DNA of 64,000 bases, taken from assembly GCA_022425195.1 (NCBI GenBank), contig JAKMFX010000034.1:16518-80517 (forward strand), given 5' to 3'. The notes beneath the pieces are model-generated. The model ran no database searches. It saw nothing but the letters and a program-made list of their open reading frames with translations, and was not told the origin of the DNA. The stretch is from Flavobacteriales bacterium. GTDB lineage: Bacteria; Bacteroidota; Bacteroidia; Flavobacteriales; UBA7430. The position numbers were made by a program, and so were the translations under genes. Position 1 is the stretch's first letter; each line of letters opens with the position of its first letter. Shown here one piece after another: positions 41,512 through 50,236 of this stretch.

Positions 41512-41850
41512 TTAATAAAACTCATTTTTAGGGTCGGGGCCGTAGGGATTGTCTCCTTCGTCTCCTTCAGACAAGGCAAGGAAGAGGTTGTAGATGGGAA
41601 CTAAGACAAACCAACCGCTTTTCCCTACATCGTGCATCCTTCTCACCGCAACCGCAATTCCCGGAATCAATACAGCTAAAGAGTAGAGGTTTGGTAAGAT
41701 CATTAAGCCCGTCATGACGGCAATAATTCCTACAAGGAAAGAGACGATGATGTTAAATAGAAAGAAATACCAATACTCACTTCTTCTGGCTCGCCCGCTA
41801 AAGGTTGCGTAGTTCTGCCAAACTTTAAGATAATAATTGATGGGGTTCAT
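41512..41850 (-). CDS. DUF805 membrane protein
   Basis: A 112-residue inner-membrane protein with three helices and the DUF805 hallmarks FSGRARRSEYWYFFLF and RRMHDVGKSGWF. Function unknown. The ATG at 41850 (MNPINYYL) is preferred; an upstream in-frame start at 41931 would add 27 basic residues not typical of the family. Confidence 0.88.
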   Translation of the reverse strand: MNPINYYLKVWQNYATFSGRARRSEYWYFFLFNIIVSFLVGIIAVMTGLMILPNLYSLAVLIPGIAVAVRRMHDVGKSGWFVLVPIYNLFLALSEGDEGDNPYGPDPKNEFY

Positions 41851-42049
41851 TTTGATGGATGTTTTACATGGGTCTGGTTTGTAGGTTTTGAAAATACTGT
41901 TTTTGTTGTAAAAACGTACTTTTTTAGCCAATAAAGAGCCAAAAAAGTGTTTTTTAACGCTTTTTTGCTCATTAATCGCTCTTTTTAAATAACGCTACGT
42001 CAGGGTCATCTGTCTGTTTTATCCGATGGTATGTAGAAGTCCAAAGGAT

Positions 42050-42544
42050 TTATTTCTCTAGAAATAGAAATGACACAATTAGCAATACAAAACTTATTGT
42101 AGAAGCAATCGTGCGAACCAAGTTCAAGCCATTCCACTTGGTTTCTATGCGATCTCTTAGTGCTTTCATTTCTTCTAAGGAGATGGATTCCAAATGGGTT
42201 TTATCTAAGATTTCGTTCAAAGGGATGTTTCCTCCAACGGTCACACCAAAGGCGCCCAGCCAATAAATGACAAAAGCGCCTACAAACACCCAAAAAATGT
42301 TGCTGGGGTACAAGCTGAAATAAAAGATTGGGACCAGTGCTACAGAGAGGATGGCGCCCATAAACAGGACTTTAAAAGTGTTGTTGAGTATGACTCGATT
42401 CATAGATTGTAAGGAGCGCAAGTATTCCAGATCGCTTAACTTTCCTATTCCCGGTTTTACAGCATTGGACCAGGTAAAGAAAATACCGGCCATCAATCCC
42501 GTAAATAAGATGGCTGAGGCTAAAATGAGGGTTTCTGTTTTCAT
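42050..42544 (-). CDS. DUF1772 (anthrone-oxygenase-like) membrane protein
   Basis: A 164-residue protein with four membrane helices (about 5-25, 58-78, 84-104, 140-160) and the DUF1772 pattern GIFFTWSNAVKPGIG near the start and NIPLNEIL before the last loop. Family members are small membrane proteins of unknown or oxygenase-like role. It starts 12 bases after the ADP-ribosylglycohydrolase-like gene and is probably its operon partner. Confidence 0.8.
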   Translation of the reverse strand: MKTETLILASAILFTGLMAGIFFTWSNAVKPGIGKLSDLEYLRSLQSMNRVILNNTFKVLFMGAILSVALVPIFYFSLYPSNIFWVFVGAFVIYWLGAFGVTVGGNIPLNEILDKTHLESISLEEMKALRDRIETKWNGLNLVRTIASTISFVLLIVSFLFLEK

Positions 42545-42556
42545 ACGATTGTTGTT

Positions 42557-43897
42557 TTACTCATCATTTGTGTTTAGTGGGATGATCCATCGATTGTTTT
42601 CTTGATCAAGGGTCCCACCAATCTCTTCTTCAATCACTCGATCTGTCACCATCAACCCTTTCAGCGCCATATTTTCTAACGTGTCGACACCTTCATTGGG
42701 AAAGTTTTGTCGGGTTCTGTGAATGTCAAACCGATTTGAGAACTGTCTGTTGAAAGATTTTTCGACCCCATCTTTTCCAATCATGAAGCCTATTAAGCCC
42801 CCCCAGGTAGCTGTGGGGTTGTCGGAATCCCAACCGGCGAGGGTGCCAATTTTCAGGGTTCTTTTCAAATCTCCTTCCCCATAAAATAGACTTACCAAGC
42901 TTGCTGCAAAGTTGATTCCCGCAGCAAAACAACCGTTGCAATACAAGTTCTTGGAAGTCATGTTGTATCCATCGCGCTGCTCGACCTGATATCTTTGGTA
43001 GATGGAATCTCTGGCTTGTTCCCAAGGTATCTCAGATTTATACAATTGTAACGTGTAGTCAAACATTTTTGCGGGGTAAGTACTGTCGGGAAGAACCTGT
43101 TCAGCTTCCTGGGCCATCCAAAGGATTCTTTCACGCATCGTTTTCTCTGTATGCATTGATGCCAAGGCATGCAGGCTTACGTAAAATTTTGCGATGTCTT
43201 CAGATTCATGACGAGCGGTGGTTTGAATCGGGAGTTCTGCAATTCTCCTGGCAACATCAGGTCTTGCCGGAGAAAACAAACCAAAGATCTCAGTGGTTAA
43301 TTGGGCGTCGATCATTTCAAAATGTTCATTCCTATTTGGATTCCCTGTTTCAGGAGGCAAGACACCCTCCTTCATCAAGTCAAAAGTTTTTTGGTTGGAG
43401 ACCCATAAATAGTTTTCTTCTTTTGACCTTATGTGCTTTAACCACCCATCACGTATTTGCTCTGGAGATAGCAAACTAGTCTTATGAATGTAATGAAGGT
43501 GCTGATACATATATTCAATATCGGTATCGTCATCTGCACCCCATACTTCATGAGTGTCTTTGAAGACAAAATCAATGGTGGGAGACAAGTCGCTCGGAAC
43601 GCCATTTCCCCATATACTGGGTTGGTCGGGTTTCCCCCAATCGGCTCTGGTGTAGAAATCTCCCGTTTTGATGTCTCCAATATCACCAATTTTATCCATC
43701 TCCGTAACAAGACCTGTCCAATTGGCAATGCACTGTCCCAACCAAAAGCCATACAATTGATCTTTGTATCGATCTCTGGAGATACTTAAGTACTGCCCGT
43801 CTTCTTGGCTGGTATTTCTCTCAGGATTGTTCTTAGTGTCCGAATTGCATGAGGACCCTACAAAGAGGGGTAACAATATTGCGATATAGAATCTCAT
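42557..43897 (-). CDS. ADP-ribosylglycohydrolase-like lipoprotein
   Basis: An exported DraG/ARH-fold protein of about 446 residues. The start at ATG 43897 gives a lipoprotein signal ending LFVGSSC. The fold's metal-binding signatures are present: LYGFWLGQCIANWTG, the ADDDTDIEYM aspartate cluster, and AGWDSDNPTATWGGLIG near the C-terminus. ARH enzymes remove ADP-ribose or related sugars; lipid-anchored export is unusual for that chemistry, so a different glycoside substrate is plausible. No sugar-uptake gene is adjacent. Confidence 0.82.
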   Translation of the reverse strand: MRFYIAILLPLFVGSSCNSDTKNNPERNTSQEDGQYLSISRDRYKDQLYGFWLGQCIANWTGLVTEMDKIGDIGDIKTGDFYTRADWGKPDQPSIWGNGVPSDLSPTIDFVFKDTHEVWGADDDTDIEYMYQHLHYIHKTSLLSPEQIRDGWLKHIRSKEENYLWVSNQKTFDLMKEGVLPPETGNPNRNEHFEMIDAQLTTEIFGLFSPARPDVARRIAELPIQTTARHESEDIAKFYVSLHALASMHTEKTMRERILWMAQEAEQVLPDSTYPAKMFDYTLQLYKSEIPWEQARDSIYQRYQVEQRDGYNMTSKNLYCNGCFAAGINFAASLVSLFYGEGDLKRTLKIGTLAGWDSDNPTATWGGLIGFMIGKDGVEKSFNRQFSNRFDIHRTRQNFPNEGVDTLENMALKGLMVTDRVIEEEIGGTLDQENNRWIIPLNTNDE

Positions 43898-43973
43898 AAT
43901 TTGGAACGGTTTGTATAAAAGCAGTTGCGGATTTATGTGCACTTACTTCCAGTTAGTAAGATAGTGAATTAAA

Positions 43974-44006
43974 ACAAAAAACGGTTTGAGATTACTCCCA
44001 AACCGC
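43974..44006 (-). terminator. Terminator of the DJ-1/oxidoreductase operon
   Basis: On the minus strand CGGTTTG (44005-43999) pairs with CAAACCG (43988-43982) and is followed by TTTTTTG. It lies about 27 bases beyond the stop at 44033. Confidence 0.85.
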
Positions 44007-44032
44007 TTTTGCATTTATGTATCGTAGTAATT

Positions 44033-44935
44033 TTATTTCAACTCTTTCAACAAAGTGTTTGCAGCGATTTTACCCAATTCATTCGAAGCTGAAGGGCTTG
44101 CTCCAGTAATTAATTTTCTGTCCACACAAACCGTATTGTCAGATTCGGTATTCACAATCGTAGCCCCTAAGCTTTTTAACCTTTCGCTCACACCGTTTTT
44201 CATTTGTCCCGGTAAATAACCGATCAATGGGGTCATTTCATCAATTGCATCTGGGAACACCGCCATCTTATATCCATCATATAGGAATTTTTCATTGTCT
44301 AGCGTAGTGGATAATAATGCGCCTGGTCCATGACAAAGCGTAATCGTAAACAAATCACTTTGATGTGCCCAATTCAACACCTTACTTACGTTTTTATCTT
44401 CTGGAATACCAATCATTGCTCCATGTCCGCCTGGCACAAAGACGGCAGCATAAGAGCTGTCATTATCGAATGAATCGGTGATGAAGTCTGTCAATTTTTT
44501 CGGCTGTTCAAAATTCGTTTTGTAGGCATGGTAAATCGCTTTCACATTTTTGTCTTCACTCGGGAAAGCCCACATTTCGAATACTACAGGTTTGCCCGTA
44601 GGCGTTACGATTTCAAAATCGAATCCTGCATTTTGAAGGTGTAACATTGGTACAAGAGCTTCCACAGGGTGGTTTCCCGTAGAAAACATCTTGCCATTTT
44701 CCATTTCCAAGTTTTTGTGCTCGGTGAAAATCACCAAAATCTTAGACCTGTTGCCTTGGTATTTCTCGTACTTAATGTCTTCGAAATCCGTTACGGAAAC
44801 GGTTCCTAATTTCAGCGCTAAACTCGAAGGACTATAAGATCCATCATCTTCTAGGGTAGGTCGTGACAGAAAGTAAATGACTGCGAATGCGAGTGTAATG
44901 ATACTCGCCAATCCAATGAATGTTTTTTTTATCAT
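44033..44935 (-). CDS. Membrane-anchored DJ-1/PfpI-family protein (Hsp31-like)
   Basis: A cysteine-hydrolase fold protein with one N-terminal membrane helix (about residues 6-25 of the ATG 44935 form). The nucleophile elbow with Cys is TLCHGPGALL; the VPGGHGAMIGIPED loop and the acidic triad partner region near TEHKNLE are Hsp31/HchA-like. Relatives act as glyoxalase III, deglycase or chaperone. A GTG at 44965 would extend it by ten residues into the preceding gene. It follows the oxidoreductase gene by 23 bases. Confidence 0.83.
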   Translation of the reverse strand: MIKKTFIGLASIITLAFAVIYFLSRPTLEDDGSYSPSSLALKLGTVSVTDFEDIKYEKYQGNRSKILVIFTEHKNLEMENGKMFSTGNHPVEALVPMLHLQNAGFDFEIVTPTGKPVVFEMWAFPSEDKNVKAIYHAYKTNFEQPKKLTDFITDSFDNDSSYAAVFVPGGHGAMIGIPEDKNVSKVLNWAHQSDLFTITLCHGPGALLSTTLDNEKFLYDGYKMAVFPDAIDEMTPLIGYLPGQMKNGVSERLKSLGATIVNTESDNTVCVDRKLITGASPSASNELGKIAANTLLKELK

Positions 44936-44958
44936 GATTTTCTTTTTTTGAATTTTAC

Positions 44959-45942
44959 TTAACACATTTTTACAATAATTTTCCCTTTTGCTCTCCCAGA
45001 AGCAAGGTGGGTGAATGCTTCAATACTCTCGGAGAAGGTATATACTTTGTCAATAATTGGTTTGATCTTTTCATCCTCGATCATTGTCTTCATTTCATTT
45101 AAATGTGAACCATTGGGATGCATGAAAATGAATTTGTACTCAGCACCTTTGTCTCTGCTTGCTTTGGCCAATTCTTCGGGTAATTTATAATCGGTCATGC
45201 CGAACATTTTAGCAGTCGCTTCATCCAAAGGGCCTACAACGCTAGTGACTATTCCCCCTTGTTTTACAACTTCAAAGGCTTCGAGAGAATGGTTTTGACC
45301 CAGCGTGTCAAATACGATGTCTACATCTTTGGCGATGGTTTTGTAATCTTCCGTTTTGTAGTCGATGACTCTGTCTGCGCCAAGCTCTTTCACCCATGCC
45401 AAATTGCTTGTGCTTGTTGTGGTATATACATAAGCACCTTGCGCCTTGGCATATTGTATGGCCAAACTTCCGACACCTCCAGAGCCCGCATGGATCAGTA
45501 CTCTGTCATTTTTCTTAAGGCCAGAAGCCTCTAGAGATTGCATGGCGGTTAATCCTGCTAGAGGGATGCCCGCCGCTTCCTCAAAAGAAATGTTTCCTGG
45601 CTTTTTTGACACCGCAACACTCGTAACAGCTACGAATTCGGCCAATGTACCCATTTGCTCTTGCGGGACTCTTGAATATACCATGTCGCCCACCTCAAAA
45701 TGGCTTACTTCATTTCCTTTTTCTACAACAATTCCACTTACGTCATAGGCAGACGTACATGGTAAGGGTAAAGGAAGTAAGGCTTGTAGGTTTCCCAGGA
45801 TAATCCCTTTGTCTATTGGGTTGATCGCAGCAGCTTTTACTTCAATAAGTACATCATTTGCCTCAATGGTAGGTAGGCTGACTTCATTAAAGGCTAAGGC
45901 GTCCTTAATGTCACCGTATTTTATTACTTGAAGGGCTTTCAT
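44959..45942 (-). CDS. Zinc-independent MDR-family NADP oxidoreductase
   Basis: A 327-residue medium-chain dehydrogenase/reductase of the quinone oxidoreductase group. The cofactor motif is LIHAGSGGVGSLAIQYAKAQG; the N-terminal AAINPIDKGI segment is typical, and the zinc-binding cysteine cluster is absent. Likely reduces quinones or enals with NADPH. The operon pair with a DJ-1-type protein suggests detoxification of reactive carbonyls. Confidence 0.88.
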   Translation of the reverse strand: MKALQVIKYGDIKDALAFNEVSLPTIEANDVLIEVKAAAINPIDKGIILGNLQALLPLPLPCTSAYDVSGIVVEKGNEVSHFEVGDMVYSRVPQEQMGTLAEFVAVTSVAVSKKPGNISFEEAAGIPLAGLTAMQSLEASGLKKNDRVLIHAGSGGVGSLAIQYAKAQGAYVYTTTSTSNLAWVKELGADRVIDYKTEDYKTIAKDVDIVFDTLGQNHSLEAFEVVKQGGIVTSVVGPLDEATAKMFGMTDYKLPEELAKASRDKGAEYKFIFMHPNGSHLNEMKTMIEDEKIKPIIDKVYTFSESIEAFTHLASGRAKGKIIVKMC

Positions 45943-46014
45943 ATTTGTCTTTTTTTAATTTAAAACAAATGTAGGAAGTGCCTTCTGCGCAAAAATTGAC
46001 TTATGGTAAGAAAA

Positions 46015-46590
46015 CTATTTTTTTGCTTTCTCTGCACGAATACGGCTCAAGCTTTCTTGCGTTATTCCTAAGAATGAAGCGATGTGATAATTTCGGGTAT
46101 GCCGCTCGATATCGGGATATTGCTTTAAAAATAAATCATACCTCTCTGCAGCACTTAATTGCAGTTGATTCAAAATGCGCTTGTGTAAGCTAACCACATG
46201 GCGCTCTAAATTATGTCTTTGATAAGATTCGAATTCAGGGAAACGCGTATGAATTCCATCCAGTTCTTTGGCGTTGAATTCAATAACTTTAGATTCAGAA
46301 AGACATTCTACAGTTAGTGTTGCGAGTTCATCAGTGTGAATGGCTATATAATCGCTTATCCACCAATCTTTAATGGCAAACAGCAGGGTATGCTCTTTCC
46401 CATTTTTATCAATACAATAAGACCTCAAACAACCTGCCGTAACAAAGAAAGTTTTCTTTACAACTTGCCCTTGGCGGATTAAAACCTCTCCTTTGTGAAG
46501 TGTCTTTTCTTTTGAAATGGAATATAGAAACTCCTCCGCTTCAGGGCGAAGGTGCAACCGGGTTTTTATTTTATGGATTAAGTCTTCCAA
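46015..46590 (-). CDS. Crp/Fnr-family regulator
   Basis: A 191-residue regulator with a cyclic-nucleotide-binding-type barrel (about 20-120) and a short C-terminal helix-turn-helix (NYHIASFLGITQESLSRIR). It lacks the FNR cysteine cluster of the regulator at position 11. This small type is common beside stress genes in Bacteroidota. It lies just upstream of the oxidoreductase/DJ-1 operon on the same strand, 72 bases away, and is a candidate regulator of it. Confidence 0.87.
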   Translation of the reverse strand: MEDLIHKIKTRLHLRPEAEEFLYSISKEKTLHKGEVLIRQGQVVKKTFFVTAGCLRSYCIDKNGKEHTLLFAIKDWWISDYIAIHTDELATLTVECLSESKVIEFNAKELDGIHTRFPEFESYQRHNLERHVVSLHKRILNQLQLSAAERYDLFLKQYPDIERHTRNYHIASFLGITQESLSRIRAEKAKK

Positions 46591-46612
46591 ATTTATGGGT
46601 GATTCTGGTTTG

Positions 46613-46743
46613 TTACAACGGTTAGTATATGAAAAGTAGGCGATTACGAAGCACGAAACTTTTGGTTAAGCACTTAATTTGATACGAGCCAATAACCTTA
46701 ATTTACTACTGTTTCGCCTATTTTTTTAAATACATTGTTATGC
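46613..46743. repeat. Long imperfect palindrome, attC-like, after esterase 1
   Basis: AAAAGTAGGCG (46632-46642) pairs with CGCCTATTTTTTT (46715-46725 core), with further outer pairs GTATAT/ATAC and ACAA (46615-46618)/TTGT (46735-46738). A roughly 70-base loop separates the arms. The outer end reads GTTATGC. This recalls an integron attC site: imperfect outer arms, variable central part, placed directly 3' of the minus-strand gene at 46755. No integron integrase was seen. Confidence 0.4.
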
Positions 46744-46754
46744 ACTTTTATTCT

Positions 46755-47645
46755 TTATCTCAATCCATTTATGTCATATCGTGACATAAAATTCCAAACC
46801 AATTCTGATGTATTCTGACCTTGATAAGTAGCATCAAACCAAACATGATCTCCTCCAATAAATTTGTAATGCTCAACAGAAACTGAGCCATCTCCTTGGT
46901 CATAGACATAATGCTCAATAGACATTCCTCCGCTATTGTCGCTACTTACAGTTGGGCCGGTTATTGTATTGTTGAAATCAATCCAATAGTCCAAGGTGCT
47001 TTGTACAGCGCTGTAGTCATTGTTTCCGTTATAAGGGAGAACCCCGTCAGAAGTCCCGTGAAGATGTACTATGGGCATGGGATGATTTATAGGCCCCGTA
47101 CAATCTAACATTGCTCCAGAAACAGATGCTACCGCAGCAATTAAATCACTTTTATTATTCGCAAGGCCATATGCCATCATAGCTCCGTTTGAGTATCCGG
47201 CGGCATAAATCCTCTTCATGTCAACATGATATTGTGATGAAACCTCATGAATCATAGATTCAACAAATCCGAAATCATCTGCAGTGCTTTTATTGTCTCC
47301 CCCTGTTGGGCAAGGATTCCAATGGGAAGAACCATTGGAGCAGCTGCCTTGCGGAACAACTAAAATAAAAGTGTCAGATTCCGCCAATGCACGCATGTCG
47401 GCATCAATCATAAATGCACTTGCACTCCCTCCAAAACTATGAAAATTAAGCAATACAGGAACTGCAGATGTACCATCATATGAATTGGGTATGTACAACA
47501 CGTATTCTCTATTTATGCCATCGAGAACGATTGATTGGGCGCTGGTATTTGAATCACAGGCTTCCGAATTGTCTTTGACGTCATCTTTACTACAACTACT
47601 AAGAATTGTCAGTAACATCGTAAACAGTAAAATTGATTTTTTCAT
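46755..47645 (-). CDS. Poly(3-hydroxybutyrate) depolymerase-like esterase lipoprotein (copy 1)
   Basis: An extracytoplasmic alpha/beta hydrolase of 296 residues with a lipoprotein signal ending LSSC. The nucleophile elbow is GYSNG (about residue 162), in AAGYSNGAMMAYGLA; VVPQGSCSNGSSHWNPCP and VHLHGTSDGVLPY hold the oxyanion and Asp regions, and GGDHVW the His. This is the LpqC/PHB-depolymerase or feruloyl-esterase class. A paralogue lies next to it. G+C falls visibly from this point. Confidence 0.85.
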   Translation of the reverse strand: MKKSILLFTMLLTILSSCSKDDVKDNSEACDSNTSAQSIVLDGINREYVLYIPNSYDGTSAVPVLLNFHSFGGSASAFMIDADMRALAESDTFILVVPQGSCSNGSSHWNPCPTGGDNKSTADDFGFVESMIHEVSSQYHVDMKRIYAAGYSNGAMMAYGLANNKSDLIAAVASVSGAMLDCTGPINHPMPIVHLHGTSDGVLPYNGNNDYSAVQSTLDYWIDFNNTITGPTVSSDNSGGMSIEHYVYDQGDGSVSVEHYKFIGGDHVWFDATYQGQNTSELVWNFMSRYDINGLR

Positions 47646-47693
47646 TGGACAGTATTTTTATGATTTTAAAAATGACCCTTTCTTTTTGTTATT

Positions 47694-47735
47694 GTGCATA
47701 ACCGTGTGTGTTGAGGGTTTCAATGCAGGATATAC
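47694..47735. repeat. attC-like element after esterase 2
   Basis: Contains GCATAAC, CCGTGTGTG and GTTTCAATGC (47717-47726). The same parts, CCGTGTATG and GTTTCAATGC, recur at 48678-48700. It lies between the two esterase genes, directly 3' of the minus-strand copy 2. Pairing is weaker than in the 46613 element. Confidence 0.3.
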
Positions 47736-47751
47736 CTGGCTGCCAGTAGTT

Positions 47752-48627
47752 TTAGTAATCAATTTTGCCATTCAAGTCAAAAGCTTTCAAAAAGTTCCAG
47801 ACTTCCTCAGAGGCATTGACATCCATATTTCCTTTATAGCCAGGCCATTCGTGACCACCACCTGTAACTTTTAAATGCTGAACTTCTACACCATTTTCGC
47901 CATTTAAATACTCAAATCGTTCTACTGTACTGCCATCTTGGTTATCTATATCTGGGATGTTAGTTACAATTGGATTCATGTTCGTGGTATTATGCTCGGC
48001 CCAAAAATCCAGACCTCCTTGCACAAATGCATAATTCGCTATTGGATCTTCTGTGCCATGTATATGAAGTATAGCCATAGGTCTTGTTGGAATACAATCA
48101 CCAATAACTATTTTAAGCATTAGCCCTGTTACTGATGCGATAGCGGCAATTTTATTATTGAGTCCACAAGCCAAAGTAAAACTAAAATTACCCCCGTTTG
48201 ACATCCCTGTACTGTATATTCGGTTAGGTTCTATTTTATAATCGTTTTCCAATTGATCTAACAGAGCTTCGACAAAATCAATGTCTGGGTTATTACTTGC
48301 GTTTAGCGTCCACCTATTGTCAATGCCATTCGGATGAACTACAATAAAGTTTTCCCTTTCCGCAAGTTGATCAAAATTTGTTTGATTAAAATTAAACTCC
48401 ATGTTGCTTGCAAGCCCATGAAATGATAGTAACAGTGGAAGAGAGGAAGTTCCTGTGTAATTATCAGGAACATAAATAATATACTCTCTGGTAGTGCCGT
48501 TTACAATCAGTTCTTTTGTCATTTTACCTGTTTGAACTTCAGGAACTGGTTGTGCGTCATCTGATTTAGAACATGCCATAAGCAATAGCATGGGTGTCAG
48601 CATAAAAAATAGAATTACTCTTTTCAT
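47752..48627 (-). CDS. Poly(3-hydroxybutyrate) depolymerase-like esterase lipoprotein (copy 2)
   Basis: A 291-residue paralogue of the preceding hydrolase: lipoprotein signal ending LLMAC, nucleophile elbow GMSNGG, then IHGTEDPI and GGGHEW for the Asp and His of the triad. Copies 1 and 2 share the same order of motifs but are clearly diverged, so the duplication or double acquisition is old. Substrates are probably polyester or ester-linked polysaccharide; no further context supports one. Confidence 0.84.
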   Translation of the reverse strand: MKRVILFFMLTPMLLLMACSKSDDAQPVPEVQTGKMTKELIVNGTTREYIIYVPDNYTGTSSLPLLLSFHGLASNMEFNFNQTNFDQLAERENFIVVHPNGIDNRWTLNASNNPDIDFVEALLDQLENDYKIEPNRIYSTGMSNGGNFSFTLACGLNNKIAAIASVTGLMLKIVIGDCIPTRPMAILHIHGTEDPIANYAFVQGGLDFWAEHNTTNMNPIVTNIPDIDNQDGSTVERFEYLNGENGVEVQHLKVTGGGHEWPGYKGNMDVNASEEVWNFLKAFDLNGKIDY

Positions 48628-48667
48628 ACTTGTTTAGTCACTAGAATAATGTTTGAGGTTTAATTGC

Positions 48668-48725
48668 TGACAACGTTCCGTGTATGGCGCGTTTCAATGC
48701 GGTTTATATATTGTTACCATACGTT
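48668..48725. repeat. attC-like element at the end of the metal operon
   Basis: GACAACGTTCCGTGTATGG faces CCATACGTTA 25-35 bases later (inverted CGTGTATGG/CCATACG). GTTTCAATGC (48691-48700) is shared with the element at 47717. It is directly 3' of the minus-strand gene at 48758. Confidence 0.35.
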
Positions 48726-48757
48726 ATTTATTACTTTTTGCATATTGATTCATCTTT

Positions 48758-49123
48758 TTAATGCTTATGACCACTATGGTCTTCCTTTTTTGTTTCTGCT
48801 CTTTCATATTTGCAGCAACCTGGAAGTGAATTGTAAGTTTCATTTTTTGCTTTATGCATTTCTGTATCATGTCCAGCTTTCGCAATCGCCATGTGAACCT
48901 TATGCACATCTGTTTTTGAAGCATCGAATGAAACCTCAATCATTTTGGTTTCTTTATTCCAATCAGCTACGGTTACTCCATCAACTGATTTTGCTGCTTT
49001 TTCGATACGACTTTCACACATACCGCAGTTACCATATACTTTGAACTTTTCTGTTTTTGATTGTCCAAATACTGTTGTTAAGCTCATAAGAGCTATTACC
49101 ATTGTTAAATAAATCGCTTTCAT
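48758..49123 (-). CDS. Secreted heavy-metal-associated (HMA) domain protein
   Basis: A 121-residue metal chaperone-like protein. A signal peptide ends TVFGQ; the HMA domain has the CxxC-type metal site GNCGMC, followed by an AIAKAGHDTEM helix and a tail with LPGCCKYER. The C-terminus is His-rich (DHSGHKH). It is closely similar to both HMA units appended to CusB in this operon. Copper is the probable ligand. It is the last gene of the metal operon. Confidence 0.88.
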   Translation of the reverse strand: MKAIYLTMVIALMSLTTVFGQSKTEKFKVYGNCGMCESRIEKAAKSVDGVTVADWNKETKMIEVSFDASKTDVHKVHMAIAKAGHDTEMHKAKNETYNSLPGCCKYERAETKKEDHSGHKH

Positions 49124-49134
49124 TTTTTTGTTTT

Positions 49135-49647
49135 TTAGTTTTTAACTCCTTTAAATTTTAAATAATAAGCTGAATCGCCATCCATCATTTTGAACATGTA
49201 TTCAAAAGTGTGATTGGTCATATTAAAGCCTCCATAGTGCATGTCTCCATCATTATGGTCGTCAGACATATGATGTTGCCATTCAGATTGGTTATTATGC
49301 ATATCCATCATATGATTTCCACCATTACCCATGTGACCATACTCATGTTCAAATGCCTCGCCAGTTTCGCAAACCATTATTGAGTCTCCATTTTCAAAAG
49401 CATCCATCATAAAAGTGGTATCCATAACATCACCATAACAATGAATTTGCAATTGGTCATTTACCATACTAACATCAGCTGTTCCATAATTCCCTGATTT
49501 TAATTCTGAATCATTGGAAAACTCACCACTATAAGTTCCAATAATTTCTGACATATAATCATTATCAGAATTTGAATCTTCTTTTTCACACGCACTAAAA
49601 GCAAAAGCAACTATTGCCATGCCTAAAAACAATTTTGTTTTTCTCAT
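49135..49647 (-). CDS. Met/His/Asp-rich lipoprotein
   Basis: A 170-residue lipoprotein (signal ending AFSAC) with a beta-rich first half and a segment from about residue 95 to 145 dense in Met, His, Asp and Asn (NHMMDMHNNQSEWQHHMSDD). Such stretches bind copper or silver in the periplasm. Family not recognised. It lies 11 bases upstream of the HMA gene, inside the efflux operon, so periplasmic metal buffering is inferred. Confidence 0.65.
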   Translation of the reverse strand: MRKTKLFLGMAIVAFAFSACEKEDSNSDNDYMSEIIGTYSGEFSNDSELKSGNYGTADVSMVNDQLQIHCYGDVMDTTFMMDAFENGDSIMVCETGEAFEHEYGHMGNGGNHMMDMHNNQSEWQHHMSDDHNDGDMHYGGFNMTNHTFEYMFKMMDGDSAYYLKFKGVKN

Positions 49648-49676
49648 ATCTGTTAAATTTTAAAATTTACATATAA

Positions 49677-50213
49677 CTATTGAGGAATTGAATACACTAA
49701 TGTTTGAGATTTAGAATTGAACCCGTTACTAATATGCTTGTAAACAAATAGTTTTTGTTTTCCATCGGATTCTATTATCTCGTAGTCATTGCTATCTTCT
49801 ACTTTAAGCAATGATTTACCGTTCTCATTAATAATATTGAGTGTAAAGTGGATATATTCATCTTCATTTACAGAGGGGTCTTCTTCAATATCATAAAACC
49901 CCCAATCATAAATAACACATGAATACAAAATCTCTACATTTTCATCATTATTAAAGGTCTTTGTTGAAATGAGTTTTATCTCATCAAGAAGGTGTCCTTT
50001 AGGTAAAGGAAGTTTTACTGATTTCCATACGCTATGGTCAAGGTTGTATATTTTTATTATCTCAGCCTTTTTATCGTACTTCAAATATTTTGCTTCACCA
50101 TTGTCAAGTTGAAAGGTTCTAAATCTACCTTCCACTGTTTCGTCCTGAACCAACTGAGCAAAGCTTGTTGATGCCAAGAACAAAATTCCGATTGATATAA
50201 TTAAAGCTTTCAT
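49677..50213 (-). CDS. Secreted hypothetical protein of the metal operon
   Basis: A protein of 178 residues with a signal peptide ending STSFAQ, then a beta-rich body without cysteine clusters or recognised motifs. The pattern of repeated short strands with Tyr and Lys could be a propeller fragment. ATG 50213 (MKALIIS) is chosen because an earlier start at 50261 would overlap cusB. Function unknown. Confidence 0.6.
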   Translation of the reverse strand: MKALIISIGILFLASTSFAQLVQDETVEGRFRTFQLDNGEAKYLKYDKKAEIIKIYNLDHSVWKSVKLPLPKGHLLDEIKLISTKTFNNDENVEILYSCVIYDWGFYDIEEDPSVNEDEYIHFTLNIINENGKSLLKVEDSNDYEIIESDGKQKLFVYKHISNGFNSKSQTLVYSIPQ

Positions 50214-50236
50214 AACTCTTAATTTTAAATGATTTA

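Noticed and set aside
43069..43479. 136-codon plus-strand frame inside the ARH-like gene
   Set aside because: Antisense shadow of a well-supported gene, without recognisable domain.
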